From NCBI GenBank assembly GCA_029262955.1, contig JAJCYL010000394.1, forward strand, positions 1-5,976: 5,976 nt of DNA, read 5' to 3'. The notes under the pieces are model-generated. The model made no database searches. It saw only the letters and a list, made by a program, of their open reading frames with translations, and was not told where the DNA came from. A program made the translations under genes and the position numbers. Origin of the DNA: Cytophagales bacterium. Lineage in GTDB: Bacteria > Bacteroidota > Bacteroidia > Cytophagales > Cyclobacteriaceae. Position 1 is the stretch's first letter; each line of letters begins with the position of its first letter. This document shows, piece by piece, positions 1 to 5,976 of this stretch.

Positions 1-1763
1 ATACGTGTAATATAGGTGGGTTCTGTCCAGGTGCCTTTGTTGACAAATGTTGAATACATTCCGACCATTTCATAAAGAGAGACATCTCCACCAGCCCCTA
101 GACATAATGCATTTACCGCTTGTAATTCGCTTTCGATTCCAAGGAGTTTCGCTTGATTTACCACCCTTTGTGGTGTCATTTTTTTGATCAGCCATGCTGT
201 AATTGAATTCACTGATCTGGCCATTGCTTGCCGAAGCGTCATGCGTTCTCCTGTATATCTGCCATTGGAGTTTTGAGGAAACCAAGCATTTTCATCTCCG
301 GGTTGTTTAAAAGAAATCGCAACATCCGTCACCGGGAAACAGGGCGAAAATCCATCTGCTATTGCGGTCGAATAAACTACTGGTTTGAATGTAGACCCTG
401 GTTGTCTTTTACTCGTAACGTGATCATATTTGAAGTATTTGTGGTCAATTCCTCCCACCCACGCTTTTATTTCGCCAGTATGAGGATTCATTGCCATAAA
501 CCCAGCCTGGAGAAATTGGTAATAATATGCCAACGAATCATAAGAGCTAAAAACCGTATCTCTTTCACCCTTCCATGAAAATACCGTCATGGATTTTGGT
601 TTCTTAAGGAAATACTCAAGTGAGTCATCCTTCTCACCATATTTGGCTGCTAAGTACTTATAGTAATCCGTTTTTTTAATACGATTTTCTAAAAACCCTT
701 CGATTTCATAGCCGGCCTCATCAATCCAGGGGTTAGCGCCTTCTAAGTGATTGTCAAATATTTGTTGCAAGGTATCCATGTGCTCTTTTACCGCTTGCTC
801 TGCATACACCTGCATTCGACTGTCAATTGTCGTATAGATTCTAAGACCATCGTCAAACAAGTCATAACCGTTTTCTTTCGCCCAGGACACCAACCTGTTT
901 CTGGCAACAGTTCTGAAGTAGGTTGCAAGACCCATATTTTGGTTTTCTACTCGATATTGTAGTGAAAGGGGCTTTGCAGTAAGTGAATCATGTGCGAGTT
1001 GATCAATTTTATTGTACCTCAATAATTTATGTAAAACTTCCGTTCTTTTATTTAAGGCATTATCTGGATTTAATATAGGGCTGTATCGGGTAGGAGCATT
1101 GACCATTCCAACTAAAAGTGATGACTCCAGGTAACCCAGTTCTGAAGGTTGTTTGTTAAAAAATGTAGACGCAGCCGATTGAATGCCATAGGTATTACTA
1201 CCAAATTCAGCCGTATTCAAGTACATAGTTAAGATCTCTTCTTTTGTGTATGAAATCTCTAATTGAACTGCTACTATCCACTCTTTCAATTTAATAATTC
1301 CAAGCCCTAAAAAGGGGACATTACTCAATAATCCATCATTGAGCTCTGATCTTGTTTGAAATAGAATTTTCGCGAGTTGCTGTGATAAGGTACTTCCTCC
1401 TCCAGCTTCACGTTGGAGAATAATGGAATACACTAAGACCCGCCCGAGTCCGCGAAGGTCTATTCCAGAGTGTCTAAAAAATCTAATGTCCTCTGTAGCT
1501 ATGAGTGTATTCACAAGTTCAGGGGACAGTTCCTGATAACTTACGGGTGTACGATTAAACCTGAAATAACGACCTAACACTTCTCCATCTGAAGAATAGA
1601 GAATGGAAGATAAATCCGGGTCCGGATTCTCCAGTCTCTTGAGGCTCGGAAGTCCGCCATAAAGCCCAAAAGCGTTGATCTTGATTGAATATATAAACGA
1701 CGGTACTGCTACTAAAATTAGTATAAAGACTATCCATAGTATTCTTATGGTTCTCACATTCAT
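1..1763 (-). CDS. mrcA: Class A penicillin-binding protein (PBP1A-type transglycosylase/transpeptidase), 3' end cut off by window edge
   Basis: This is a bifunctional peptidoglycan synthase: it polymerises lipid II into glycan strands and crosslinks the stem peptides, on the periplasmic face of the inner membrane. I translated 587 uninterrupted codons from ATG 1763 to the window edge. Residues 7-27 form a single membrane anchor. The GT51 domain (about 55-240) shows EDIRFFRHSG (91-100, catalytic Glu91), GGGSTLSQQLAK (121-132), IKLKE (157-161, Glu161) and YLNTAEFG..YGIQSAA (181-198). The transpeptidase domain begins near 400 and has RQPGSTFKP (nucleophile Ser457, Lys460) and SVN (517-519). The third motif, KTG, should lie beyond base 1; family members are usually about 700-850 residues, so perhaps a quarter is missing. 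In motif 3 the usual Arg of RKxxE is Ile157, while the Lys and Glu remain. The start lies 9 nt after the sprE stop with an AGAGGA box, so the two genes are very likely one operon. The symbol is by family analogy; the family is certain, the exact paralogue is not. Confidence 0.96.
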   Translation of the reverse strand, partial: MNVRTIRILWIVFILILVAVPSFIYSIKINAFGLYGGLPSLKRLENPDPDLSSILYSSDGEVLGRYFRFNRTPVSYQELSPELVNTLIATEDIRFFRHSGIDLRGLGRVLVYSIILQREAGGGSTLSQQLAKILFQTRSELNDGLLSNVPFLGLGIIKLKEWIVAVQLEISYTKEEILTMYLNTAEFGSNTYGIQSAASTFFNKQPSELGYLESSLLVGMVNAPTRYSPILNPDNALNKRTEVLHKLLRYNKIDQLAHDSLTAKPLSLQYRVENQNMGLATYFRTVARNRLVSWAKENGYDLFDDGLRIYTTIDSRMQVYAEQAVKEHMDTLQQIFDNHLEGANPWIDEAGYEIEGFLENRIKKTDYYKYLAAKYGEKDDSLEYFLKKPKSMTVFSWKGERDTVFSSYDSLAYYYQFLQAGFMAMNPHTGEIKAWVGGIDHKYFKYDHVTSKRQPGSTFKPVVYSTAIADGFSPCFPVTDVAISFKQPGDENAWFPQNSNGRYTGERMTLRQAMARSVNSITAWLIKKMTPQRVVNQAKLLGIESELQAVNALCLGAGGDVSLYEMVGMYSTFVNKGTWTEPTYITR

Positions 1764-1768
1764 ATTTA

Positions 1769-1774
1769 TCCTCT
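1769..1774 (-). promoter_or_regulatory. Ribosome binding site of the PBP gene, overlapping the sprE stop
   Basis: Read on the minus strand, AGAGGA ends 5 nt before ATG 1763 and includes two bases of the sprE TAG stop (1775-1773). The purine box supports ATG 1763 as the start and suggests translational coupling: ribosomes terminating on sprE are placed on the PBP start. Many Bacteroidota genes lack a clear Shine-Dalgarno, so the box is notable but could be chance. Confidence 0.45.
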
Positions 1775-4334
1775 AATAATTATCAACAAAGAACTTGATA
1801 TAGGAGTCAAGTTCCTTGGTCTCATAAAATATTTTGAAATTATCTTTCGTGATCACAAAGGTCGAAAATTCAGTGGTCGGGAATTTTTCCTCGATTCCAC
1901 TTTCTTTAAAACCACTATAAAACTCCATTGCTTCATCTTTGGTTGCAAATTCATTGACCATAACGATAGAGTTGTCGACGTCCAAAATGAGATTAGCGGT
2001 GGTCAATCGTTTTTTTGGAAAATCCCGCTTGTAAAATCTTTGAACTTGTCCGGGAAGTTCTTCCGCCAAAGCTTTGTCAGCTTTATAAACTAAGACAAAG
2101 AAGTGCTCCTGGTCGTAATATTTGATGAATTTAGCTTTCGAACTGTTAAAAAGGTTGACCTGATACTCCTCTGTCGTTTTAACCAGATTTTGTGCAAATG
2201 GTAGCAGTTCACTTTCGGTATATGAGCTAATAAAGTTGTTGAGCTCATACTGATATTTATAGACATCTTCGGTGTGACCCATTACAATAATTTCGAGCAA
2301 CTTAAGATTGTCACTAAAATCATTTTCAGGATGCTCCTGTAAAGCATTCCGAAGAAGTCTGAGTGCATCTCCATAATTCCCTGCTTCTTGAAACTCGTAG
2401 GCCTGTTTGTAAATTTTTTCAAGTTTGGCTGTTGCCGCTTGATCCTCGACACGGAAGTTGGGATTGATTATTATTTTGGCAAAATCAGATCTGGGAAACT
2501 CATTTAGTAGTGCATTCTTAAAATACTCCGAACGGTCGTTACCCTGCTCTTTATGGAGTAGATAAAGCTGGTACATCACTTCAGGTTTATAGGCTGTCTC
2601 CGGAAATCTCGAGAGCATGGTTTCAAACGTGTTGATGGCGTTTTCCTTTTCTTCAAGATCAAAATCGTATATGTTACCAAGTCTGAAATGCGCTTCTTCA
2701 ATCTTAAAAAGTGCTGCCTGAACGTCATCCTCATTCTTTGGGACCGCTGACACTAGTGCGGCTCGATCGAATATGAGCTCATCACCTTGATTTTCGGAGG
2801 TATTTTCAGAAGCAATTAGCTCAGTGGGATCTACTTGTGCGCTGTTTGGGTCAGTGATGTTCTGCTCCTTATCAGACCTTCTCCAGTTGTCTTCAAGAGG
2901 TCGTCCTCCCCATCTGCGAGTAAATTCGGTTTTGCCCTGGCTTATAGCAGACATATTATAGAAATACCAGGTACTCCCACTCAAATTAGTATTTATCTGA
3001 GTTGTGTTAGTGTCAAATACCGTACTTCTCCTATTAACTGACCGATTATTTTTCTTTCGTTTTTTGTCATCTTCTTCTTTTTCCAACAGTTTTTGAGCTA
3101 TATAAGCATCCACATATTTACCGAGGGCGGCTGTATCTAAATTGGACAATACGATTAAGCTATCTTGCTCTCTGATTATGTTGAGTTGGGTTACGAAATC
3201 CGCCAGGATTTTTTGACGATCAGCAATTTCTTCATAAGAGGGTTCGTCTTTAGGTAGTACACTAACTACGCTGTCATAATAACTTTTAGCTAGTTCGTAA
3301 TTTTTGAGATCGTTATAGTAGATCTCCCCAAGTCTTAAATAGGAATAACCCATTTGTCTTTGATTATTACTGATCCGTAGAGACTTATTGTAGTTAGTAA
3401 TTGCTTCATCAATGTTACTCTGCTTCAATTCAAAGTTGGCTATTTCGTAATAGATCTTGTCTTTGAATTCTTCATTTTTTCTGTCTCTAAGTAGTTTTTT
3501 GAAATATTTCCTTACCTGTTTGAGGTCGCTGGAGTTGGATAATTCTGTAACCTGGGCAATATTTAATTTAGCATAGAAAGAAAGATCAAAATTGGGGTTA
3601 CTCTTGAGACAGTTTCTATAACTCGAATAGGCTTGCGCATCAAAGCCAATGGCCTGGTAAACCTGACCGATAATATAATACAACCTGGATCGCTCCTCAT
3701 TGGTGGTCAATAATGGTACTGCTTCGGATAAATTTTGTACCATCTGATTATAATCCTCACGTTTTTGGAACAAATACGCTCGTGTGATGTAAAGATTCTT
3801 GGAATTGGTCTTGTTAAGTTTTTCTTTCTTCAAAAAATCTGAAACAGCTTCTGCATTTTGATATTCCAAAGCATCCACGAAAGTCTTCATTAATTCAACC
3901 AGTGCCTCGTGTCGGGCATCTTCATCTTCACTTTTCTTGTTGACATATTTGAAGGTTTCAATGGCATTCACATAATCCAGATCATAATAACGAGCCTTCC
4001 CCACTAATATGTAACTGTCATCAGCCCAATCGCTTCCGGGATGCCGTTGTATAGCTATAGAAGCCTTTTTTACGCAATCTTCTATCTGATTTTTGACAGC
4101 AATTGAAGCAGTGGAGTCAAATTGAGGATAAAGGTCTAGTATCCGATCATAATTGACATTAACCGAATTGTATATGCTCTCCTCTATCTCGTTCATACGT
4201 TCTCGCGCATAGAAATAAGCATTGTAGTGGGCAGTTGTATTATGATACGCATTACTAACCACCCCTGTACTTTCAGGAGCACATGAATTGAGCAATGAAA
4301 TTGCAATTAAGGAATAGATATATACCCTTAGCAC
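1773..4334 (-). CDS. sprE: T9SS/gliding motility TPR lipoprotein SprE (PorW)
   Basis: This 853-residue lipoprotein matches the SprE/PorW family, needed for type IX secretion and gliding. In Porphyromonas, PorW is reported to help link the PorK/PorN rings to the Sov translocon. Residues 1-17 are a short lipoprotein signal with lipobox LLNSC, lipidated at Cys18 (Asn at -2 is unusual). The family-like N-terminus YHNTTAHYNAYF spans 30-41. TPR-like helical hairpins follow at about 85-390 (for example 216-247 and 293-359). A charged, basic linker at about 418-437 leads to a W-rich block at 455-487 (WYFYN, then RRWGGRPLEDNWRR), which I recall as typical of SprE. More TPR-like repeats lie at 540-720. 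A C-terminal alpha/beta domain at about 743-853 resembles SPOR-type folds. The length is close to Flavobacterium SprE as I remember it. GTG 4334 is the only standard start that keeps a signal peptide, because an in-frame TAG lies five codons upstream (4349-4347). The identification rests on recalled motifs, not a search. Confidence 0.88.
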   Translation of the reverse strand: MLRVYIYSLIAISLLNSCAPESTGVVSNAYHNTTAHYNAYFYARERMNEIEESIYNSVNVNYDRILDLYPQFDSTASIAVKNQIEDCVKKASIAIQRHPGSDWADDSYILVGKARYYDLDYVNAIETFKYVNKKSEDEDARHEALVELMKTFVDALEYQNAEAVSDFLKKEKLNKTNSKNLYITRAYLFQKREDYNQMVQNLSEAVPLLTTNEERSRLYYIIGQVYQAIGFDAQAYSSYRNCLKSNPNFDLSFYAKLNIAQVTELSNSSDLKQVRKYFKKLLRDRKNEEFKDKIYYEIANFELKQSNIDEAITNYNKSLRISNNQRQMGYSYLRLGEIYYNDLKNYELAKSYYDSVVSVLPKDEPSYEEIADRQKILADFVTQLNIIREQDSLIVLSNLDTAALGKYVDAYIAQKLLEKEEDDKKRKKNNRSVNRRSTVFDTNTTQINTNLSGSTWYFYNMSAISQGKTEFTRRWGGRPLEDNWRRSDKEQNITDPNSAQVDPTELIASENTSENQGDELIFDRAALVSAVPKNEDDVQAALFKIEEAHFRLGNIYDFDLEEKENAINTFETMLSRFPETAYKPEVMYQLYLLHKEQGNDRSEYFKNALLNEFPRSDFAKIIINPNFRVEDQAATAKLEKIYKQAYEFQEAGNYGDALRLLRNALQEHPENDFSDNLKLLEIIVMGHTEDVYKYQYELNNFISSYTESELLPFAQNLVKTTEEYQVNLFNSSKAKFIKYYDQEHFFVLVYKADKALAEELPGQVQRFYKRDFPKKRLTTANLILDVDNSIVMVNEFATKDEAMEFYSGFKESGIEEKFPTTEFSTFVITKDNFKIFYETKELDSYIKFFVDNY

Positions 4335-4408
4335 AGTCGCGGAAATCTACCGTAGTATAACGGTAAAGTTAGCCAAATCATACAATGGATTTTAGCGGCG
4401 GAAGATAA
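4335..4408. promoter_or_regulatory. Divergent intergenic region between sprE and the M23 peptidase gene
   Basis: This is the only gap that can hold the promoters of both the leftward sprE–PBP unit and the rightward M23–bactofilin–atpZ unit. It holds an inverted repeat (4348-4365). On the minus strand there are two imperfect -7-like boxes, TAACTTTA (4371-4364) and TATGATTTG (4382-4374, one base too wide), neither with a good TTTG at -33. A purine box, GGAAGA (4400-4405), sits 3 nt before ATG 4409. The promoter function is inferred from gene orientation; the exact boxes are uncertain. Confidence 0.5.
4348..4365. repeat. Perfect 6-bp inverted repeat, possible operator
   Basis: TACCGT (4348-4353) and ACGGTA (4360-4365) are perfect reverse complements separated by 6 bp (AGTATA), an 18-bp dyad of a size that suits a dimeric regulator. 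It lies 13 nt upstream of the sprE GTG and overlaps the imperfect -7-like box TAACTTTA on the minus strand. No T-run follows on either strand, so a terminator is unlikely. A dyad this short can arise by chance; its place in the shared control region is what makes it worth recording. Confidence 0.35.
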
Positions 4409-5308
4409 ATGTATATTTTTGTAAACTTAAATTCACACCCATTGAAAGTAAGGAAAACTCTTTCCTCGTGGCTTACTACCAAATACCTCATGATTATTCG
4501 TAATGAGGAGAATTTCGCAGAAAAAACGACTATTACTTTTAACTATGGGAGATTATTAAGTTTAACCCTATTCTTTGTGGTGCTGCTCTTTGGAATATCC
4601 TTCCTAATGGCTACTACGGTATTAAAACAGTGGTTTGACCCAAGACATGCACAACTTGAGACTAATAGGCATCTTATGAACCTATCCATTACCGTTGATT
4701 CCTTAATGGATGAGGTTGATCGAAAGGAAATGTTCATCGCGAATTTCCAGCGAGTTGTCGCTGGAGAGGACAGTGCAGTTGCAAGTTTTGAAGATCGGCT
4801 GATCACTGCAGGTCAGAATTCGAATTTTTCTGCTTCCAATGATGAAGAACTGGCACCGGTAGATTCCATGTTTAGAAGGGAATTCGAAACATCTGGTCTA
4901 GAATTGCTAACCATAAGTTCGAGCGATAACAATTTGCAGGAAATATTCCTTTTTTCCCCTATTGAGGGCATTATTTCAGACAAATTCAATGCGCGTGCCG
5001 AGCACTTTGGAATCGACGTGGTTTCAAAGAAGAATGAACCAGTTAAAAGTATTGCAGACGGAACCGTTTTGATGGCTTCCTGGACACAGGATGCCGGATA
5101 TGTAATGGCGATTCAGCATCAAAGCAATCTCATTTCCATATATAAGCATAATTCTGACTTGTTAAAAGAAGTCGGTAACTTTGTTAGCGCTGGCGAGATC
5201 ATTTCTATAATTGGGAATACTGGAGAATTGACCTCGGGGCCACATTTACATTTTGAATTATGGTATAACGGCAATGCTGTTGATCCAGAAGAATTTGTAA
5301 CTTTCTGA
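4409..5308 (+). CDS. Membrane-anchored M23 family metallopeptidase (LytM-type peptidoglycan endopeptidase)
   Basis: This predicted zinc endopeptidase cleaves peptidoglycan crosslinks in the periplasm. It has 299 residues from ATG 4409. A cytoplasmic N-terminus includes KYLMIIRNEENFAEKTT (25-41), a block I recall from Bacteroidota homologues. One membrane helix spans about 48-71. A charged, probably coiled segment (about 78-115) and a linker lead to the peptidase domain at about 180-299. The active-site set looks intact: HFGID gives His199 and Asp203, YKHN gives His247, and HLHFE (279-283) gives His279 and His281. It is therefore probably an active enzyme, unlike degenerate EnvC/NlpD-type activators. 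The start is uncertain: ATG 4409 follows an in-frame TAA directly; TTG 4442 would give MKVRKTLSSWL and 288 residues; ATG 4490 (272 residues) would remove the segment before MIIRNEENF. A bactofilin gene follows after 40 nt, the pairing seen where bactofilins position M23 enzymes. Confidence 0.93.
   Translation: MYIFVNLNSHPLKVRKTLSSWLTTKYLMIIRNEENFAEKTTITFNYGRLLSLTLFFVVLLFGISFLMATTVLKQWFDPRHAQLETNRHLMNLSITVDSLMDEVDRKEMFIANFQRVVAGEDSAVASFEDRLITAGQNSNFSASNDEELAPVDSMFRREFETSGLELLTISSSDNNLQEIFLFSPIEGIISDKFNARAEHFGIDVVSKKNEPVKSIADGTVLMASWTQDAGYVMAIQHQSNLISIYKHNSDLLKEVGNFVSAGEIISIIGNTGELTSGPHLHFELWYNGNAVDPEEFVTF
4414..4421 (+). promoter_or_regulatory. Candidate Bacteroidota -7 box inside the N-terminal codons of the M23 gene
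   Basis: TATTTTTG is an exact match to the TAnnTTTG -7 consensus of Bacteroidota sigma-70-type promoters. Upstream at the right distance there is only TTTA (4391-4394, 19-bp spacing) rather than TTTG. If used, transcription would begin near 4428, and translation would have to start at TTG 4442 or ATG 4490. The box is AT-rich and could be coincidental. Confidence 0.3.
4746..4765. repeat. Strong hairpin inside the M23 coding sequence
   Basis: TCCAGCGA (4746-4753), a GTTG loop (4754-4757) and TCGCTGGA (4758-4765) form a perfect 8-bp stem with a four-base loop. A further U-G and U-A pair are possible outward (4745/4766, 4744/4767). It falls in the codons for the segment between the membrane helix and the peptidase domain. 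No U-run follows, so it is not an intrinsic terminator. Its function is unknown and it may only reflect codon choice. Confidence 0.45.
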
Positions 5309-5325
5309 TATTGATTATAACTTTT
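5294..5325 (+). promoter_or_regulatory. Candidate internal promoter for the bactofilin gene
   Basis: TTTG at 5294-5297, within the last codons of the M23 gene, is followed after 20 bp by TAACTTTT (5318-5325). That matches seven of the eight positions of TAnnTTTG, with the final G replaced by T. The spacing suits a Bacteroidota -33/-7 pair, and the predicted start, just upstream of ATG 5349, would give a short leader. Co-transcription from the M23 promoter is equally likely given the 40-nt gap. Confidence 0.28.
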
Positions 5326-5348
5326 AGCACTCAAAGAAGAATTCAGAC

Positions 5349-5777
5349 ATGAAGTTTAACAACCGCGATCAAAAGATAGAAGAAGAATTGAGTAATGCCA
5401 GGAACATTATTGGTAAGGGAACTACACTCAATGGGGATTTAGAAACCTTCGGGAATATCCGTCTGGAAGGGAAAATGATAGGTAATTTGAAAACTAAATC
5501 CAAGCTAATAGTTGGTCACTCATCCGAAATTGAAGGAAATGTCACTGCCCAAAATGCAGATGTTGAGGGCCAAATTACCGGTAATATTGAAGTGTCAGAG
5601 ATTTTAACTCTCAAAGGCAGCGCTGTCATCAACGGAGATATTTCAACGAATAAATTGGTTGTCGAAACAGGTGCTGTATTTAATGGTGGTTGCAAAATGG
5701 GAGTCAATATGAAAGAAATCAAAATTGGAGGAAACCGCTCAGGAGAAGAACCCGTCATCCTCACAGCGCAATCATAA
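5349..5777 (+). CDS. Bactofilin (polymer-forming cytoskeletal protein)
   Basis: Bactofilins self-assemble into nucleotide-free filaments at the inner face of the membrane and act as scaffolds for wall-modifying enzymes, shaping cell form or polarity. The 142-residue product has the family layout: a short polar N-terminal tail (1-18), then a right-handed beta-helix core at about 19-115. In the core, Gly and hydrophobic residues recur with a spacing of about 17-18 residues (for example GDLETFGNIRLEGKMIGNL, 29-47; GNVTAQNADVEGQITGNI, 63-80; INGDIS, 94-99). A short C-terminal tail (116-142) follows. The size is normal for a single-domain bactofilin and nothing looks truncated. ATG 5349 has a weak purine stretch upstream (AAAGAAGAA). 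It follows the M23 gene by 40 nt, which suggests the two form a functional pair, as in ccmA/csd loci of Helicobacter. The end overlaps atpZ by 53 nt. Confidence 0.94.
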   Translation: MKFNNRDQKIEEELSNARNIIGKGTTLNGDLETFGNIRLEGKMIGNLKTKSKLIVGHSSEIEGNVTAQNADVEGQITGNIEVSEILTLKGSAVINGDISTNKLVVETGAVFNGGCKMGVNMKEIKIGGNRSGEEPVILTAQS

Positions 5778-5976
5778 GCCAGATAAGGGTAACGACTTTG
5801 TCAGATTTACCGGTCTGGCCTTCGAATTACTAGGAATTCTGGTAGTTGGTATTGGAGCGGGTTATTGGCTCGATGACTACTTTCAAAACGAGATTCCTTT
5901 TCTTACTTTAAGTTTTTCCTTTTTATCCCTTGTAGGTGTCATGGTCTACCTTTGGAAAAAATTACCAAAAGAATAA
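5725..5976 (+). CDS. atpZ: AtpZ/AtpI family protein (F1Fo ATP synthase accessory membrane protein)
   Basis: This small inner-membrane protein of 83 residues belongs to the AtpZ/AtpI family, usually encoded just before the ATP synthase genes. Relatives are linked to c-ring assembly or Mg/Ca transport. A hydrophilic tail (1-24) precedes two membrane helices at about 28-48 and 58-76. The first ends in the family-like GAGYWLDDYF (44-53), and the protein closes with a basic end (WKKLPKE). The start is TTG 5725: an in-frame TGA lies at 5710-5712 and no ATG or GTG occurs before the first helix, so TTG is the only conventional choice. The gene overlaps the bactofilin 3' end by 53 nt in another frame, suggesting translational coupling. 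The stop TAA is the last three bases of the window, so the gene is complete. An atp operon is expected to the right but is not visible. AtpZ versus AtpI cannot be settled from this short sequence. Confidence 0.87.
   Translation: MEETAQEKNPSSSQRNHKPDKGNDFVRFTGLAFELLGILVVGIGAGYWLDDYFQNEIPFLTLSFSFLSLVGVMVYLWKKLPKE

Noticed and set aside
228..578. Plus-strand 116-codon open frame opposite the PBP gene
   Set aside because: It is antisense to the transpeptidase domain, has no recognisable protein features, and the opposite frame holds conserved PBP motifs.
1555..1737. Minus-strand 60-codon open frame
   Set aside because: It lies inside the N-terminal part of the PBP gene in another frame; the PBP frame carries the membrane anchor and GT51 motifs.
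2835..3041. Plus-strand 68-codon open frame opposite sprE
   Set aside because: It is antisense to the conserved W-rich block of SprE and looks like a shadow frame.
4348..4365. The intergenic dyad as an intrinsic terminator
   Set aside because: The arms are only 6 bp, no T-run follows on either strand, and both flanking genes point away from it.
4364..4382. Minus-strand -7-like boxes TAACTTTA and TATGATTTG as the sprE promoter
   Set aside because: Each departs from TAnnTTTG by one base or one spacing unit and neither has a TTTG near -33, so I do not call a specific promoter.
5516..5764. Minus-strand 82-codon open frame opposite the bactofilin gene
   Set aside because: The repetitive beta-helix codons leave the opposite strand open; no start context or family match is seen.
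1..5976. RNA genes, CRISPR array, insertion sequence or prophage remains
   Set aside because: No repeat series, tRNA-like fold, transposase or integrase sequence was seen; the window is nearly all housekeeping and envelope genes.

Overview
The window looks like a chromosomal core segment from a member of the Bacteroidota, probably a gliding or T9SS-bearing lineage such as the Cytophagales. The reasons are a SprE/PorW-type lipoprotein (a family confined to type IX secretion/gliding bacteria), an M23 peptidase–bactofilin–AtpZ gene order that I recall as typical of this phylum, low-to-moderate GC, and TAnnTTTG-like promoter boxes. The genus cannot be fixed from the sequence alone.

Layout. Almost every base is coding. 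Two divergent transcription units share a short intergenic region (about 4335-4408). Leftward (minus strand) run sprE/porW (4334-1773, GTG start) and, after only 9 nt, a class A penicillin-binding protein (start at 1763) that leaves the window at base 1 before its stop. Rightward (plus strand) run a membrane-anchored M23 metallopeptidase (4409-5308), a bactofilin (5349-5777) and a small two-helix AtpZ/AtpI-family protein (5725-5976). The last gene overlaps the bactofilin by 53 nt, starts with TTG and ends on the final base of the window. The atp operon for F1Fo ATP synthase is expected beyond the right edge, by family synteny only.

How the genes may work together. Four of the five products act at the envelope: a peptidoglycan polymerase/crosslinker (class A PBP), a peptidoglycan hydrolase (M23), a cytoskeletal scaffold of the kind that positions M23 enzymes (bactofilin), and the T9SS/gliding lipoprotein SprE/PorW. 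The arrangement suggests that wall growth, wall opening and T9SS/gliding assembly are co-ordinated, but this is inference from context. AtpZ/AtpI is a membrane accessory protein of the ATP synthase and probably rides on the same transcript.

No RNA gene, mobile element, CRISPR array or clear intrinsic terminator is visible. No wholly unknown system was found. The points most worth a second look are the SprE–PBP coupling, the SPOR-like C-terminal domain and conserved-looking W-rich linker of SprE, the unresolved start of the M23 gene, an 18-bp inverted repeat in the divergent intergenic region, a strong hairpin inside the M23 gene, and the TTG-started overlapping atpZ.
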